Shown: positions 1 to 10,389 of the stretch, one piece after another | Numbering within the stretch: position 1 is the stretch's first letter | Layout of the letters: each line of letters opens with the position of its first letter | Origin: Rhodoferax sp. | GTDB taxonomy: Bacteria > Pseudomonadota > Gammaproteobacteria > Burkholderiales > Burkholderiaceae_C | Reading direction: 5' to 3' | NCBI GenBank assembly: GCA_029865845.1 | Contig: JARXAM010000101.1 | Location: 1 to 43,651 of the forward strand | DNA length: 43,651 nt | Notes under the pieces: generated by a model | Database searches by the model: none | The model's input: the letters and a program-made list of their open reading frames with translations, nothing else | What the model was told of the DNA's origin: nothing | Translations under genes and position numbers: made by a program

Positions 1-264
1 GAACTCAAGTACGTTACCGTCCGCACGGTTTCACGCAGCTATATCTTGGACGGCGCATTGAACGAGTTGGAAGAGCGTTATTCGGCGCAGTTCATCCGCA
101 TACACCGCAACGCGTTGGTGGCACGAACCCGGATACGGGCACTCGAAAAGCGCATGGACGCTACCGAGGGAGAGGTGTGGACCCTGCGCATGCATGGCGT
201 GGAAGACACCCTGTCGGTGTCACGTCGCCAACTCACGTCGGTGCGAGCCCTAATCTCCCAGTGA
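1..264 (+). CDS. LytTR-family response regulator, C-terminal part (partial, 5' end outside window)
   Basis: The first frame is open from base 1 to a TGA at 262-264, giving the last 87 residues of a protein whose start lies before the window. The sequence FIRIHRNALVARTRI and the following beta-rich stretch match the LytTR DNA-binding domain (AlgR/LytR/VirR type), which binds direct repeats in promoters and normally follows a receiver domain phosphorylated by a partner histidine kinase. The place next to hemC recalls the algZ-algR-hemC order of pseudomonads, so this is probably the AlgR-like regulator; here ppc lies between it and hemC. The receiver domain cannot be seen, so the exact family member is inferred. 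Confidence 0.85.
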   Translation, partial: ELKYVTVRTVSRSYILDGALNELEERYSAQFIRIHRNALVARTRIRALEKRMDATEGEVWTLRMHGVEDTLSVSRRQLTSVRALISQ

Positions 265-279
265 GCGCCGGTTGGTGTA

Positions 280-313
280 CTGCAACGCAAGGCCTTGAGG
301 CCTTGCGTTGCAG
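280..313. terminator. Perfect 15-bp hairpin between convergent regulator and ppc
   Basis: Arms 280-294 and 299-313 are perfectly complementary (15 bp) around the loop TTGA. It sits between the stop of the LytTR gene (264) and the stop of ppc (333), so it is placed to act as a shared bidirectional terminator. There is no clear T-run on either side, so it may be a structural 3'-end barrier rather than a classical intrinsic terminator. Confidence 0.7.
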
Positions 314-332
314 CTCCGCAGCCGAGCGGCAC

Positions 333-3155
333 TCAGCCCGTATTGCGCAGACCGGCGGCGATGCCGTTGATAGAAATATGTATCCCGCGCTGCACCCGCT
401 CGTCGGCCTTACCTTCGCGGTAGCGGCGCACCAGCTCCACCTGCAAGTGGTGCAAGGGGTCGATATAGGGGAAACGGTGGCGGATGGAACGCTGGAGTGC
501 TGCGTTGTTGGCCAAGCGATTCTTTTCACCCGTGATGGTGGCCAGCGCATGGGCTGTGCTGTGCCACTCGGCTTCGATGGCCGTGAAAATTTTCTTGCGC
601 AAGCGGGCATCGCCCACCAACTCGGAGTAGCGCGATGCCAGCGCCAAATCGCTCTTGGCCATCACCATGTCCATGTTGGAGAGCAGCGTGCGGAAGAAGG
701 GCCACTGCTTGTACATTTTTTGTAGCAAAGCCACGCGTTCCTTTTGCTCGGCGGCCGTTCCGCTGCCGATAAACGTTTGTACGGCCGAGCCAAACCCGAA
801 CCAACCGGGTAGTGTCAAGCGGCATTGACCCCAGCTAAAGCCCCATGGAATGGCGCGCAGGTCTTCAATGCGCTGCGATGCCTTGCGCGACGCGGGGCGC
901 GAGCCGATGTTGAGTTCGGCAATCTCACGCAAGGGCGTTGAGCTGAAGAAGTATTCGGTGAAGCCGGGGGTTTCGTACACCAGCGCCCGGTAGGCCGCCA
1001 TGCTGTTGTGCGACAGCTCAGCCGCCGCTTCCAGGAAGGCTTTTGTTGCCGACTTGGTGGGTTGCAGCAGCGTCGCTTCGAGTGTGGCGGCGACCAAGGT
1101 TTCAAGGTTGCGACGACCGATTTCGGGGTTGGCGTATTTGGACCCAATCACTTCGCCCTGTTCGGTCAGGCGTATTTGGCCACGCACAGTGCCGGGGGGC
1201 TGCGCCAAAATGGCCTGGTAGCTTGGGCCGCCGCCACGGCCCACAGTGCCGCCGCGTCCATGGAACATGCGCAACTGGATGTTGTGCTGCGTTGCCAGCA
1301 CGTCAAACAATTCGACCAAGGCTATTTCGGCGCGGTAGAGCTCCCAGTTACTGGTGAAAATGCCTCCGTCCTTGTTGGAGTCGGAGTAGCCCAGCATGAT
1401 GTCCTGCTCGCCCCCGCTGCGTTTGATCAACTCGGCTACACCGGGCAGGGCGTAGAAGTCGCGCATGATGGGCGCGGCGTTGCGCAAGTCTTCAATGGTT
1501 TCAAACAGGGGCACCACGATCAAATCGGCCAAGCCTTCGGTGTCCAGGGTGCCACGCATCAAGCCTACTTCTTTTTGCAGCAGCAGAACCTCTAGCAAGT
1601 CACTCACCGTTTCGGTGTGGCTGATGATGTAGTGGCGGATGGCTTCATGGCCGAAGCGCTCGCGCATCACCTTGGCCATGGCAAAAATTGCGAGTTCGCC
1701 CTGCGCATGGGCCGAGTAGGCCACACCATGTACGCGCAAGGGCCGCGCATCGTTCAACAGGCCCATCAGCAGGCTGCGCTTTTCTTCTTCGCCCAGGCTG
1801 CTGTAGTCCGCGTGCATGCGGGCCGTGGACAGCAACTCGGCTACCACTTCTTCGTGTTTGTCGGAGCTCTGGCGCAAGTCAACCGTGGCGAGGTGGAAGC
1901 CGAACACTTCTACTGCACGGATCAGCGGGTGCAGGCGTTGGGCCGTGAGTGCAGCGCCGTGGTTGGCTTTGAGCGAGGCCTCGATCACACGCAGGTCCGC
2001 TACAAAGTTTTCAGCCAGCACATACGGGTTTTGCGGAGCCACGGCGTGACGCGCAGCCTCGGTGCCTGTCAGTTCCTTGAGGGTGGCAGCCAAACGCGCG
2101 TACATGCCAGTCAGGGCACGGCGGTAGGGCTCGTCTTTGCGGTGGGCGTTCTGGTCGGGCGAGCTTTCTGCCAAGGCTTGCATCTCGGGGGTGCAGTCGG
2201 CCAGCATGGCGGAGATGGACAGCTCACCGCCCAAGTAATGCACCTCGGTCAGGTAGTGGCGCAGTGCCACCTCCGCCTGGCGGCGCAGCGCGTATTCCAG
2301 GGTTTGGGCGCTGACGTTGGGGTTGCCGTCGCGGTCACCGCCAATCCACTGGCCCATGCGCAAAAAGCTGTGTACCGGCTGGTTGCCCAGCATGTCTTCC
2401 AGGTCTGCATAGAGCTTGGGGATCTCGCGCAGAAAGGTGGATTCGTAGTAGCTCAGCGCGTTCTCGATCTCGTCTGCCACGGTGAGTTTGGAGAAGCGCA
2501 ACAGGCGGGTCTGCCATAGCTGCATGACGCGGGCGCGCATTTGCGCTTCGTTGGCGGCCAACTCTTTGGGTGTGAGCGCGTCTTTTTTGCTATCGATGAT
2601 GGTGGCCCGCTGCTTGATCTCGTCACGCTGGGTCAGTAACTGGGCGATGTCACGCTCGGCATCCAAAATGCTCTTGCGTTGCACTTCGGTGGGATGGGCG
2701 GTGAGCACCGGCGACACGAAGCTCTGGGCCAGCATGGTGGAAATGGCCTTGGGCGCAATGCCGGCCCAGCGCAGGCGGGACATGGCGACTTCGATGCTGC
2801 CTTCCTGCGTATCGCCGGCGCGCTCGTGGATGGCCCGGCGGCGGATGTGGTGGCGGTCTTCCGCCAAATTGGCCAGGTGCGAGAAATACGTGAAGGCGCG
2901 TATCACGCTCACGGTTTGGTCGCCAGAGAGACCCTTAAGCAATTTTTTGAGGGCTTTGTCGGCTTCGTGGTCCGCATCGCGGCGGAAGGCAACCGACAGT
3001 GTGCGGATTTTTTCGATCAGGTCATAGGCGTCCAGGCCCTCTTGCTCCCGGATCACATCCCCCAGAATGCGTCCAAGGAGGCGGATGTCTTCTACCAAGG
3101 GACGCTCGTTGTCTTTTGCGCGCTTGGCCGTTTCAGCGGCAGGTGCTTTGTTCAT
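333..3155 (-). CDS. ppc: Phosphoenolpyruvate carboxylase
   Basis: 940 residues, the usual bacterial PEPC size. It carboxylates phosphoenolpyruvate with bicarbonate to oxaloacetate, an anaplerotic cytoplasmic reaction. Visible signatures are [12 protein letters not shown] with the catalytic His at about residue 154, [10 protein letters not shown] near 270, [12 protein letters not shown], the [15 protein letters not shown] glycine/arginine loop, and the conserved C-terminal end [11 protein letters not shown]. The ATG at 3155 gives a normal N terminus; the ribosome binding site is weak. It runs convergent to the LytTR regulator and divergent from hemC, with 97 bp between the two starts. That gap contains the short hairpin GCTTC-gggt-GAAGC at 3180-3193 and the palindrome ATGCTAGCAT at 3207-3216. 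Confidence 0.97.
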   Translation of the reverse strand: MNKAPAAETAKRAKDNERPLVEDIRLLGRILGDVIREQEGLDAYDLIEKIRTLSVAFRRDADHEADKALKKLLKGLSGDQTVSVIRAFTYFSHLANLAEDRHHIRRRAIHERAGDTQEGSIEVAMSRLRWAGIAPKAISTMLAQSFVSPVLTAHPTEVQRKSILDAERDIAQLLTQRDEIKQRATIIDSKKDALTPKELAANEAQMRARVMQLWQTRLLRFSKLTVADEIENALSYYESTFLREIPKLYADLEDMLGNQPVHSFLRMGQWIGGDRDGNPNVSAQTLEYALRRQAEVALRHYLTEVHYLGGELSISAMLADCTPEMQALAESSPDQNAHRKDEPYRRALTGMYARLAATLKELTGTEAARHAVAPQNPYVLAENFVADLRVIEASLKANHGAALTAQRLHPLIRAVEVFGFHLATVDLRQSSDKHEEVVAELLSTARMHADYSSLGEEEKRSLLMGLLNDARPLRVHGVAYSAHAQGELAIFAMAKVMRERFGHEAIRHYIISHTETVSDLLEVLLLQKEVGLMRGTLDTEGLADLIVVPLFETIEDLRNAAPIMRDFYALPGVAELIKRSGGEQDIMLGYSDSNKDGGIFTSNWELYRAEIALVELFDVLATQHNIQLRMFHGRGGTVGRGGGPSYQAILAQPPGTVRGQIRLTEQGEVIGSKYANPEIGRRNLETLVAATLEATLLQPTKSATKAFLEAAAELSHNSMAAYRALVYETPGFTEYFFSSTPLREIAELNIGSRPASRKASQRIEDLRAIPWGFSWGQCRLTLPGWFGFGSAVQTFIGSGTAAEQKERVALLQKMYKQWPFFRTLLSNMDMVMAKSDLALASRYSELVGDARLRKKIFTAIEAEWHSTAHALATITGEKNRLANNAALQRSIRHRFPYIDPLHHLQVELVRRYREGKADERVQRGIHISINGIAAGLRNTG

Positions 3156-3252
3156 AAATCTGGGAGTGATGTGAGAGAGGCTTCGGGTGAAGCAAGTAAC
3201 GGGCCCATGCTAGCATCGACCACCTACTAACTATTTCTTCTGAGTTACGATT

Positions 3253-4164
3253 TTGACCCATTTTACGATCGCCACCCGAGAGAGCCGATTGGCTATGTGG
3301 CAGGCCGAGCATGTGAAAGCGATTTTGGAAAAAGACGGTGCCTCGGTCTCCCTGTTGGGCATGACCACCCAGGGCGATCAAATTCTGGATCGCAGCCTGA
3401 GCAAGGTGGGTGGCAAGGGCTTGTTTGTCAAAGAGCTGGAGGTAGCGCTGGAAGAACAGCGGGCCGATTTGGCCGTGCATTCGCTCAAAGACGTGCCCAT
3501 GGCCTTGCCCGATGGCTTTGTGCTGGCCTGTGTGTTGGAGCGTGAAGACCCCCGCGATGCGTGGGTGTCCAACCAGTACGCCAGCCTGTTGGACGTGCCG
3601 CTGGGCGGCGTGGTTGGAACATCGAGTTTGCGCCGGGTCGCTTTGTTGCGGGCCTTGCGGCCCGACCTGCGGATGGAGCCGCTGCGGGGTAACCTGGACA
3701 CCCGTTTGCGCAAGCTTGACGAAGGTCAGTACGACGGCATTGTGCTGGCGTCTGCCGGCCTGAAGCGCTTGGGGCTGGAGGCGCGGATTCGCGCCGTGTT
3801 CTCACCCGAACAGATGCTGCCTGCAGCAGGGCAAGGCGCGCTTGGCATTGAAATCCGGTCAGACCGCGCCGACGTGCGGCAGGCGCTGCAACACCAGGTG
3901 CACCAGCCCACGTGGTTGGCAGTGGCGGCGGAACGGATGGTCAGTCGAATGATGGGCGGAAGTTGCTCGGTACCCTTGGCAGCGTATGCCACCATGGACG
4001 GAGACCTTCTTTACCTGCGGGCTGCCTGGGGCGACGCTGACGGAGTCCGGCCCTTGGTGCATGCCAGTGCGCGTGGTGTGGTGCGAGATGACGACGCCGC
4101 TATGGCCTTGGGCGCGCAGGTGGCGCGTGCACTGCAGGCACAGCTGGGTGCCAACCCTGCTTAG
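3253..4164 (+). CDS. hemC: Hydroxymethylbilane synthase (porphobilinogen deaminase)
   Basis: 303 residues. Polymerises four porphobilinogens into hydroxymethylbilane in heme/tetrapyrrole synthesis. The sequence shows [15 protein letters not shown] at the N terminus, HSLKDVP with the catalytic Asp near residue 80, [33 protein letters not shown] and the cofactor-attachment Cys in [12 protein letters not shown] (about residue 238). The start must be TTG at 3253: an in-frame TGA lies at 3241-3243 and any later start would remove the conserved N-terminal strand. A TTG start with little Shine-Dalgarno suggests modest translation. First gene of hemC-hemD-hemX-hemY; hemD begins within 10 bases of its stop. 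Confidence 0.97.
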   Translation: MTHFTIATRESRLAMWQAEHVKAILEKDGASVSLLGMTTQGDQILDRSLSKVGGKGLFVKELEVALEEQRADLAVHSLKDVPMALPDGFVLACVLEREDPRDAWVSNQYASLLDVPLGGVVGTSSLRRVALLRALRPDLRMEPLRGNLDTRLRKLDEGQYDGIVLASAGLKRLGLEARIRAVFSPEQMLPAAGQGALGIEIRSDRADVRQALQHQVHQPTWLAVAAERMVSRMMGGSCSVPLAAYATMDGDLLYLRAAWGDADGVRPLVHASARGVVRDDDAAMALGAQVARALQAQLGANPA

Positions 4165-4171
4165 TGCAGTG

Positions 4172-4966
4172 GTGCGTGTCATCGTGACCCGGCCCGCCTC
4201 TGAGGCGCACGCCTGGTGCAGGGACATCGAGGCGGCGGGGCACAGCACGTGGGGCTTGCCGTTGATTGAACTGCGTGCTGCGCGCGAGGTGCGGGCATTG
4301 GAAGCCGCTCGCGCACGGATCCAGGCATTCGATGCAGTGATGTTTGTGAGTCCGAGCGCAGTGCATTTTTTTTGTGGTTCCGCGTCTGGGGCTCGCGGCG
4401 GGCCTCTGGTCTGGCGCAGTGATGCACCCCGCGCGTTAGTGACCGGCCCCGGCAGCTTTTCCGCCTTGCAGCAGTGCGGTGTTCCCGCCACGCTGATAGA
4501 TATGCCAGACGCATCAAGCGCACAGTTTGACTCCGAGGCGCTGTGGCAAGCAGTACACCGGCGTATCCAACCAGGGTACCGGGTGTTGATCGTGCGGGGA
4601 CACACTGCGGGCGAGGTCGATAGCCGCGAAGGCACCGGGCGCGACTGGTTTGCCGATCAGGTGCTGCAGGCGGGGGGGCACGTAGAGCGGGTGCTCTCCT
4701 ATGAGCGATGGGCTCCGCAGTGGAGTGCGGCGACGAAGCAGCAGGTGGAGTTGGCAAGTCGAGATGGGTCGGTCTGGGTCTTCAGCAGTTCGGAGGCAAT
4801 ACGCAATTTGCAGGTTTGCGGCGCTGGCATGCGCTGGGATGAGGCCCGTGCCGTGGTCACCCACCCCCGGATCGCAACCGCAGCGCGCCATGCGGGCTTT
4901 GGTGTGGTGCGAGAGGCACGCCCTGTGCTCGCGGCGCTCTTGGCGTCGATAGAATCTCTGCGATGA
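4172..4966 (+). CDS. hemD: Uroporphyrinogen-III synthase
   Basis: About 264 residues. Cyclises hydroxymethylbilane with inversion of ring D to uroporphyrinogen III. HemD is poorly conserved, but the N-terminal VRVIVTRPASEA strand, the FVSPSAVHFF segment, VLIVRG in the middle, VFSSSEAIRNL and the final VTHPRIATAARHAGF are typical. The start is taken as GTG at 4172 (GTG at 4169 is equally possible); the open frame extends further upstream, but that part lies inside hemC in another frame and looks non-coding. The stop overlaps the hemX ATG (ATGA at 4963-4966), which supports translational coupling. The start choice is the main uncertainty. Confidence 0.9.
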   Translation: MRVIVTRPASEAHAWCRDIEAAGHSTWGLPLIELRAAREVRALEAARARIQAFDAVMFVSPSAVHFFCGSASGARGGPLVWRSDAPRALVTGPGSFSALQQCGVPATLIDMPDASSAQFDSEALWQAVHRRIQPGYRVLIVRGHTAGEVDSREGTGRDWFADQVLQAGGHVERVLSYERWAPQWSAATKQQVELASRDGSVWVFSSSEAIRNLQVCGAGMRWDEARAVVTHPRIATAARHAGFGVVREARPVLAALLASIESLR

Positions 4967-6027
4967 CACCTGAAGCCCCTGACGTCACCGCGCCTGTGCA
5001 CACCGTTGCCCCCGAAGAGCCCGCGTCCACCGCGCCGCCTGCGCTCGCCCGGTCCTCCCAGCGCTGGTTGCGACTGGTGGCGCTGGTGGCCGTGATGGCG
5101 GTGATGGGTATCGTGGCTCTGTGGCACAAGTTGGGCAACATCCAAGAACAACTGGCACTGCAAACGGCGGAGTCTGGTACCCAGGCCAGCGAGGCTCGTG
5201 CCACCGCCAAGCAAGCCCAAGAGCTGGCCATTGAGACCGCAGCCAAACTGGCAGTGCTCGATGCGCGGCTCAGTGAGGTAGCGCTGCAGCGCGCACAGTT
5301 GGAAGAGCTCATGCAAAGCCTCTCCCGCTCGCGCGACGAAAACCTGGTGGTGGACATGGAGTCGTCCCTTCGTTTGGCGCAGCAGCAGGCACAGCTCACA
5401 GGCAGCGTCGAGCCCTTGCTGGCAGCACTCAAATCGGCAGAGTTGCGGGTCAGCCGTGCCGCACAGCCCCGTTTGGCTCCGCTCATGCGTGCTATCGGCA
5501 AAGATATTGCCCGCATCAGGGGCACTGCGTTGTCCGACACGCCCGCGCTGTTGGTTCAACTCGATGAGTTGGTCGCCTTGGCAGACGAAATGCCTTTGGC
5601 CAACAGCGTGCGCACCAGCAAGCCGCGCCCCAGTCCGGCTAGAGGTGCAGAAGAAACCTGGTCTGGTTGGTGGGGTCGCCTGTTGCAATCCGCCCAGGAT
5701 GAGCTGCGCAGCCTGGTGCGTATCAGCACGATTGACAATCCCGAGGCCACCTTGTTGTCGCCCGAACAGTCCTTTTTCGTGCGTGAGAACGTCAAACTCA
5801 AAGTGCTCAATGCGCGTTTGGGTTTGTTGTCGCGCCAAGTAGATGCGGCACGCGCCGATATGGCGGCTGCTTCCAACGCGATGCAGCGGTACTTCGACAC
5901 GTCATCGCGCAAAACCCAGGCAGCCCTTGGATTGGTGTCTCAGGTGCAATCCCAAATGCGCGCGCTGGAGGTTCCCCGTGTGGATGAAACCTTCGCCGCC
6001 CTGGCGACCGCGGCAGCTGGGAGGTAA
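4963..6027 (+). CDS. hemX: HemX family membrane protein (uroporphyrinogen-III C-methyltransferase-like)
   Basis: 354 residues. A proline/alanine-rich cytoplasmic N terminus (1-33) is followed by one membrane segment at about 36-54 (LRLVALVAVMAVMGIVALW), then a long helical, coiled-coil-like stretch rich in A, Q, E and K (about 60-170) and a C-terminal helical domain. This is the layout of proteobacterial HemX (PF04375). Although often labelled uroporphyrinogen methyltransferase, HemX lacks the SAM-binding methylase fold, and none is visible here; its role in heme synthesis is thought to be structural or regulatory. It overlaps hemD by 4 bases and is followed 2 bases later by hemY. Confidence 0.92.
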   Translation: MTPEAPDVTAPVHTVAPEEPASTAPPALARSSQRWLRLVALVAVMAVMGIVALWHKLGNIQEQLALQTAESGTQASEARATAKQAQELAIETAAKLAVLDARLSEVALQRAQLEELMQSLSRSRDENLVVDMESSLRLAQQQAQLTGSVEPLLAALKSAELRVSRAAQPRLAPLMRAIGKDIARIRGTALSDTPALLVQLDELVALADEMPLANSVRTSKPRPSPARGAEETWSGWWGRLLQSAQDELRSLVRISTIDNPEATLLSPEQSFFVRENVKLKVLNARLGLLSRQVDAARADMAAASNAMQRYFDTSSRKTQAALGLVSQVQSQMRALEVPRVDETFAALATAAAGR

Positions 6028-6029
6028 GG

Positions 6030-7304
6030 ATGCGCTTTGCTCTGTGGTTGGTAGGCCTTTTCGGATGTGCGGTGGCCATTGCCTGGTTTGCCGGCAGTAA
6101 TGAAGGGACGGTCACCCTGTATTGGCCGCCCTACCGCGTGGATGTGTCGCTCAATCTGGCCGCACTGGGTTTGATCGCGCTCTTTGCCATCGTGCATACG
6201 GCGCTGCGGGGTATCTCTGGGCTTTTGCGGCTGCCCCAACAGGCGCGGCGTTGGCGCTTGTCGTACAAAGAGCGAACTATTTATGCTGGTTTGCTGGATG
6301 CGGTTTCCCATCTGATCGCCGGTCGCTACGGGCGTGCGCGCAGAGCGGCAGAGATGTTAGTGCAGGTAGAGCAGTCCATGGCAGCCAGCGCAGACGTGTT
6401 GCCCGACGCGCAGCGTGTGCGCATTCTTGCGCACCTGCTTGCCGCAGAAAGTGCACATTCCTTGCAGGACCGCGATAGGCGCGAAATGCATTTCCAGCAT
6501 GCGCTGGCCATCACCAAAGCCAGCGATGTGGGCGATTTGCGGGACGGCGTGCAACTGCGGGCTGTGCGGTGGGCACTGGAAGATCGCGATGCCATGCGCG
6601 CGTTGCAGTGGCTCGATCAGTTGCCGGTGGGAACGTCGCGTCGCACGGTGGCGCTGCGCCTTCGCTTCAAGGCGGCCCGCATGGCCGGCCATGTGTTGGA
6701 GGCGTTGGAGGCGGCACGCGTGCTGACCAAATACCGGGTGTTTTCCGAGGTGGCGGGTGCGGGCATAGCGCGTGGCTTGGCTTTGGAGCTTTTGCGCAGT
6801 GCGCGGGATCTTGCCCAACTGCAAGCCGTGTGGGAGCAGCTAGATCCCGCGCAACAACAATCCCCGGATATTGCGTTTGAGGCCGCGCAGGCATGGATCG
6901 CCATGGGCGGCGACTCGGATGTGGTTCGCGCTTGGATGCTGCCCTTGTGGGAGCGACTGGGCACGCATGGCGCACTCACCCAGGAACAGCGGACGCAGCT
7001 CATACGCCTATTGGATCGCAGCTTTGCCAACACCCCGACCCCACCGGATAGCCAGTGGCTTGCACGTATCGAGGCAGCCCAAATGTCGCAACCTGGCGAT
7101 CCCTTGCTTCAGTACTTGGCCGGCGTTTTGTGTATCCGTCTGGCCTTGTGGGGAAAGGCGCAGGCGCTCATCCGCCAAGCCCTTTCAATGCTTAAAGACG
7201 ATGCGCTAAAGCGCCGTGCGTGGTTGCACATCGCAGATTTGGCCGAACGTCACCAAGACGCTACGGCGGCAGCGCAGGCCTACCAGCGCGCTGCCAAGCT
7301 TTAG
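6030..7304 (+). CDS. hemY: HemY family tetratricopeptide membrane protein
   Basis: 424 residues. Two hydrophobic segments at the N terminus (about 3-20 and 42-62) flank EGTVTLYWPPYRVDVSLN, which is characteristic of the HemY_N domain (PF07219). The remainder is alanine/leucine-rich alpha-helical repeat sequence, consistent with TPR-like repeats. This is the proteobacterial HemY associated with hemCDX, not protoporphyrinogen oxidase, which shares the name in Bacillus. Probably an inner-membrane scaffold for the late heme pathway. Last gene of the cluster. A GC-poor stretch ending in GCGGGTTTTTT at 7359-7369 may mark the transcript end, but the matching stem (ACCCG near 7329) has a long loop. 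Confidence 0.92.
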   Translation: MRFALWLVGLFGCAVAIAWFAGSNEGTVTLYWPPYRVDVSLNLAALGLIALFAIVHTALRGISGLLRLPQQARRWRLSYKERTIYAGLLDAVSHLIAGRYGRARRAAEMLVQVEQSMAASADVLPDAQRVRILAHLLAAESAHSLQDRDRREMHFQHALAITKASDVGDLRDGVQLRAVRWALEDRDAMRALQWLDQLPVGTSRRTVALRLRFKAARMAGHVLEALEAARVLTKYRVFSEVAGAGIARGLALELLRSARDLAQLQAVWEQLDPAQQQSPDIAFEAAQAWIAMGGDSDVVRAWMLPLWERLGTHGALTQEQRTQLIRLLDRSFANTPTPPDSQWLARIEAAQMSQPGDPLLQYLAGVLCIRLALWGKAQALIRQALSMLKDDALKRRAWLHIADLAERHQDATAAAQAYQRAAKL

Positions 7305-7377
7305 GGCTCACAAGCCATAGACTGCACTACCCGGTTGCCATCACCTTGCATAGGTAAAGCGGGTTTTTTGTTCGGAT

Positions 7378-7405
7378 AAAAAAAGGGCGTCCGGTGGACG
7401 CCCTT
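7378..7405 (-). terminator. Intrinsic terminator of rne
   Basis: Arms 7383-7392 and 7396-7405 form a perfect 10-bp stem around a 3-base loop. Read on the minus strand the stem is followed directly by seven T residues (complement of the A-run 7378-7384). It lies about 50 bases after the rne stop, in the right orientation to end rne transcription. Confidence 0.9.
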
Positions 7406-7452
7406 GTCGTTTCACAGCGCCAGGACCTCGGTCCCGGCAGCTTGCCGCGCCA

Positions 7453-10380
7453 TCAGGGAGTCGGATCCTCTTCAAAAGGCAGCTTCATTTCCCGCAAATC
7501 GCGTCGCGTTTCCACCAATACCAATGGGCGTGTGTCTTGCGTCACGGGTGCTGCACGCTCGCGGGGCTGGTGCACCGCCACGGGCTCGGCTGCGATCGCC
7601 GCTTGCACCGCCTGAACCTTGGCGGCATCCGAATGCACCCACTCCAAGCCTGATTGCGTAGCCAGTGCGCGCAGCGACTCGGTCGGTAGCACGAACGTCT
7701 GCACCTTGGGCATGCGGTCCGCAGGCAAGGCCTGGTTGTTGACCGATGGGGCCTGCGGCGCATCGGGCGTCAGGCTGGTCGCTGGTGGCACCCATTGCGC
7801 AGTCGGTGTTACTGGCCCTTGCGTTGGGGGGGCAGACTCGGCGGGCGCGTGTTCTTGCTCCTGCGCAGCCTGTAACGCGGGCGCGGTGGCAGCCGCATCA
7901 CTCATGGGCTCCTCTGCGGGAAGGCCTTTGCTGCCTTGCGCGGAGCGGTTTGCCCGGTTGCCGCGGTCGCGTCCGTATCGATCCCTGGAGCGACGTTCCC
8001 GCTGCTCGGGTGCCGCCGATGACGGGCCGCTGTCCTGTGCCACGTCGCCACCGTCGGTGGTGTTTACCGGGTCCACCAGCACGTCACCATCCGCTTGCGC
8101 GGTCGCTTCGGTGTGGGGTGCACGTGTTGCTTTGTCGTTGCGACGTCCTCGACCATTGCGCGCCCGGCCTTCCCGGTTACCACGGGTGTCGCCCTCAGAG
8201 CCTGCCTCGGATGCCGGTGCCACGCCTGTGGCATCGTCTGCCCCACGAAGGGGCGCGTCGCTCTGGTCAGCGCCCCGTGGCGTGCGGGGTCCTTGGGCAT
8301 GGCGCTCTGGTCGGCCCTCCCGGTTCAAGGGCGCTACGGTAACCTCGGCGCTTGGGGCTCCGCCATGGGGGGTAGCCGATAGTTCTTGGTCCGCACGTTC
8401 TTGGCGGTTGCCAGGATTTCTGTCGCTGCGGTCTTGTCGCGTTCCACGGCCGTTGCGGTCACCCCGCGGCGCGCGGTCATTGCGCTCCATGCGGTTGTCT
8501 TGGCGCACTTCTTCACGTCCGTCGTTGCGGGCTTCTCCCCGTGGGGGGCGAGCGCCTTTGCGGCCCGCGTCTCTGCCGGATGCCGAGCGCGTGTCGCGCC
8601 GCTCGTCGGGCTTGACCGTCGTTTTCGGGGCAGGCACGGCGGGGGCTTCTTTGGGGGCGGCGAACCAGCTTTTTACCCATTGCACGACACCTGCAAAGAC
8701 ATTTGCCTTTGTCACAGGGGCCGCCGTGGGCGGCAGGGGCTTGGCTGCTGCCGGTTTGGCGGCGGCTACGGGAGCAGGTGCATCCGGCAAGACGCCTTTG
8801 ATCACCGGGGTCTGTTTGTTGGTAGGTTCCTGGGACCGGCGTGTGACGCCAGTGGACTCCTCCATGTCGTCGGCCATCTTGTAGCTGGCTTCAATGTGGT
8901 CCAAGCGAGGATCGTCGTGCTTGAGGCGTTCCAACTTGTAGTTGGGGGTCTCTAGCGTCTTGTTGGGCACCATCAGCACGTTGATGCGCTGCTTCAACTC
9001 GATCTTGGCGATTTCGGTGCGCTTTTCGTTCAACAGGAACGAGGCGACTTCCACCGGCACCTGGCACAGCACCGAGGCGGTGTTGTCCTTCAGGGACTCT
9101 TCCTGAATGATCCGCAAAATTTGCAGCGCGGAGCTTTCGGTGTCGCGGATATGGCCGGAGCCGCCGCAACGCGGGCAGGGGATAGAAGCGCCTTCGGAGA
9201 GAGCCGGGCGCAGACGCTGGCGGCTCATTTCCATCAGGCCGAACTTGGAGATGGTGCCGAACTGCACGCGGGCACGGTCTTGGCGCAGCGCGTCACGCAA
9301 GCGGTTTTCCACTTCGCGGCGGTTGCGGGACTCTTCCATGTCGATGAAGTCGATCACGATCAGGCCGCCCAAGTCGCGCAGGCGCATCTGGCGGGCCACT
9401 TCGTCAGCGGCTTCCAGGTTGGTGCGGGTGGCGGTTTCTTCGATGTCACCGCCCTTGATGGCGCGGGCCGAGTTCACGTCCACGGACACCAATGCTTCGG
9501 TGTGGTCGATCACGATGGCACCGCCTGAAGGCAGGGTCACGGTGCGGGCGTAGGCCGACTCGATCTGGTGTTCGATCTGGAAGCGGCTGAACAAGGGCGC
9601 GTCGTCACGGTAGCGCTTCACCCGCGCTGCGTGCTCGGGCATGACGTGCGCCATGAACTGCTGGGCCTGCTCGTACACGTCGTCGGTGTCGATCAGGATG
9701 TCGCCAATGTCATGGTTGAAGTAATCGCGGATCGCGCGGATCACCAGGCTCGATTCTTGGTAAATCAGGAAAGCGCCCTTGCCACCCTTGGACGCGCCGT
9801 CAATCGCGTTCCACAGCTTGAGCAGGTAGTTCAGGTCCCACTGCAACTCGGGCGCGCTGCGGCCGATGCCGGCGGTGCGGGCGATGATGGACATGCCGTT
9901 GGGGTATTCCAACTGGTCCATGTTTTCTTTGAGCTCGGCGCGGTCATCACCCTCGATGCGGCGCGACACGCCACCGCCACGCGGGTTGTTGGGCATCAGC
10001 ACCACGTAGCGGCCTGCCAGCGAAATGAAGGTGGTCAGGGCCGCGCCCTTGTTGCCACGCTCCTCTTTTTCGACCTGCACCAGCAGTTCCTGGCCTTCTT
10101 TGATGACGTCTTGGATGCGCGCCTGCGAAGCAGACACGCCCTCCTTGAAGTACATCTTGGAGATTTCCTTGAACGGCAAAAAGCCGTGGCGGTCTTCGCC
10201 GTAATCAACAAAGCAGGCTTCCAGCGAAGGCTCGACGCGGGTAACGACGGCCTTGTAGATGTTGCCTTTGCGCTGTTCGCGCCCTTCGATTTCGATTTCG
10301 TAGTCGAGGAGTTTTTGTCCGTCGACGATCGCCAGGCGGCGTTCTTCAGCCTGCGTGGCGTTGATCAGCATCCGTTTCAT
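7453..10380 (-). CDS. rne: Ribonuclease E
   Basis: About 975 residues. Endoribonuclease of the RNA degradosome, acting in mRNA decay and in rRNA and tRNA maturation at the inner membrane. The N terminus [20 protein letters not shown], an S1 RNA-binding domain (about 37-120), the catalytic region with [13 protein letters not shown] and [15 protein letters not shown] (the two metal-binding Asp), and the zinc-link CPRCGGSG near residue 400 are all present. After about residue 500 the protein becomes a long low-complexity tail rich in R, G, D, N, P and A, the usual RNA/protein-binding scaffold half. The ATG at 10380 is preferred over that at 10389: AAGGA lies 8 bases upstream of it, and it gives the canonical family start. 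Divergent from rluC, as in enterobacteria. Confidence 0.97.
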   Translation of the reverse strand: MKRMLINATQAEERRLAIVDGQKLLDYEIEIEGREQRKGNIYKAVVTRVEPSLEACFVDYGEDRHGFLPFKEISKMYFKEGVSASQARIQDVIKEGQELLVQVEKEERGNKGAALTTFISLAGRYVVLMPNNPRGGGVSRRIEGDDRAELKENMDQLEYPNGMSIIARTAGIGRSAPELQWDLNYLLKLWNAIDGASKGGKGAFLIYQESSLVIRAIRDYFNHDIGDILIDTDDVYEQAQQFMAHVMPEHAARVKRYRDDAPLFSRFQIEHQIESAYARTVTLPSGGAIVIDHTEALVSVDVNSARAIKGGDIEETATRTNLEAADEVARQMRLRDLGGLIVIDFIDMEESRNRREVENRLRDALRQDRARVQFGTISKFGLMEMSRQRLRPALSEGASIPCPRCGGSGHIRDTESSALQILRIIQEESLKDNTASVLCQVPVEVASFLLNEKRTEIAKIELKQRINVLMVPNKTLETPNYKLERLKHDDPRLDHIEASYKMADDMEESTGVTRRSQEPTNKQTPVIKGVLPDAPAPVAAAKPAAAKPLPPTAAPVTKANVFAGVVQWVKSWFAAPKEAPAVPAPKTTVKPDERRDTRSASGRDAGRKGARPPRGEARNDGREEVRQDNRMERNDRAPRGDRNGRGTRQDRSDRNPGNRQERADQELSATPHGGAPSAEVTVAPLNREGRPERHAQGPRTPRGADQSDAPLRGADDATGVAPASEAGSEGDTRGNREGRARNGRGRRNDKATRAPHTEATAQADGDVLVDPVNTTDGGDVAQDSGPSSAAPEQRERRSRDRYGRDRGNRANRSAQGSKGLPAEEPMSDAAATAPALQAAQEQEHAPAESAPPTQGPVTPTAQWVPPATSLTPDAPQAPSVNNQALPADRMPKVQTFVLPTESLRALATQSGLEWVHSDAAKVQAVQAAIAAEPVAVHQPRERAAPVTQDTRPLVLVETRRDLREMKLPFEEDPTP

Positions 10381-10389
10381 GGATTGCAT

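Noticed and set aside
3986-4171. N-terminal extension of hemD inside hemC
   Set aside because: The frame is open, but the product is Trp/Cys-rich and unlike HemD; it overlaps the conserved hemC C terminus.
7321-7375. Intrinsic terminator after hemY on the plus strand
   Set aside because: A T-run follows GCGGG, but the only matching stem is 5 bp with a loop of more than 20 bases. Too weak to list as a feature.
7619-8884. Open frame of about 420 codons opposite the RNase E tail
   Set aside because: Arg/Ser/Pro/Ala-rich product that mirrors the low-complexity RNase E C-terminal half.
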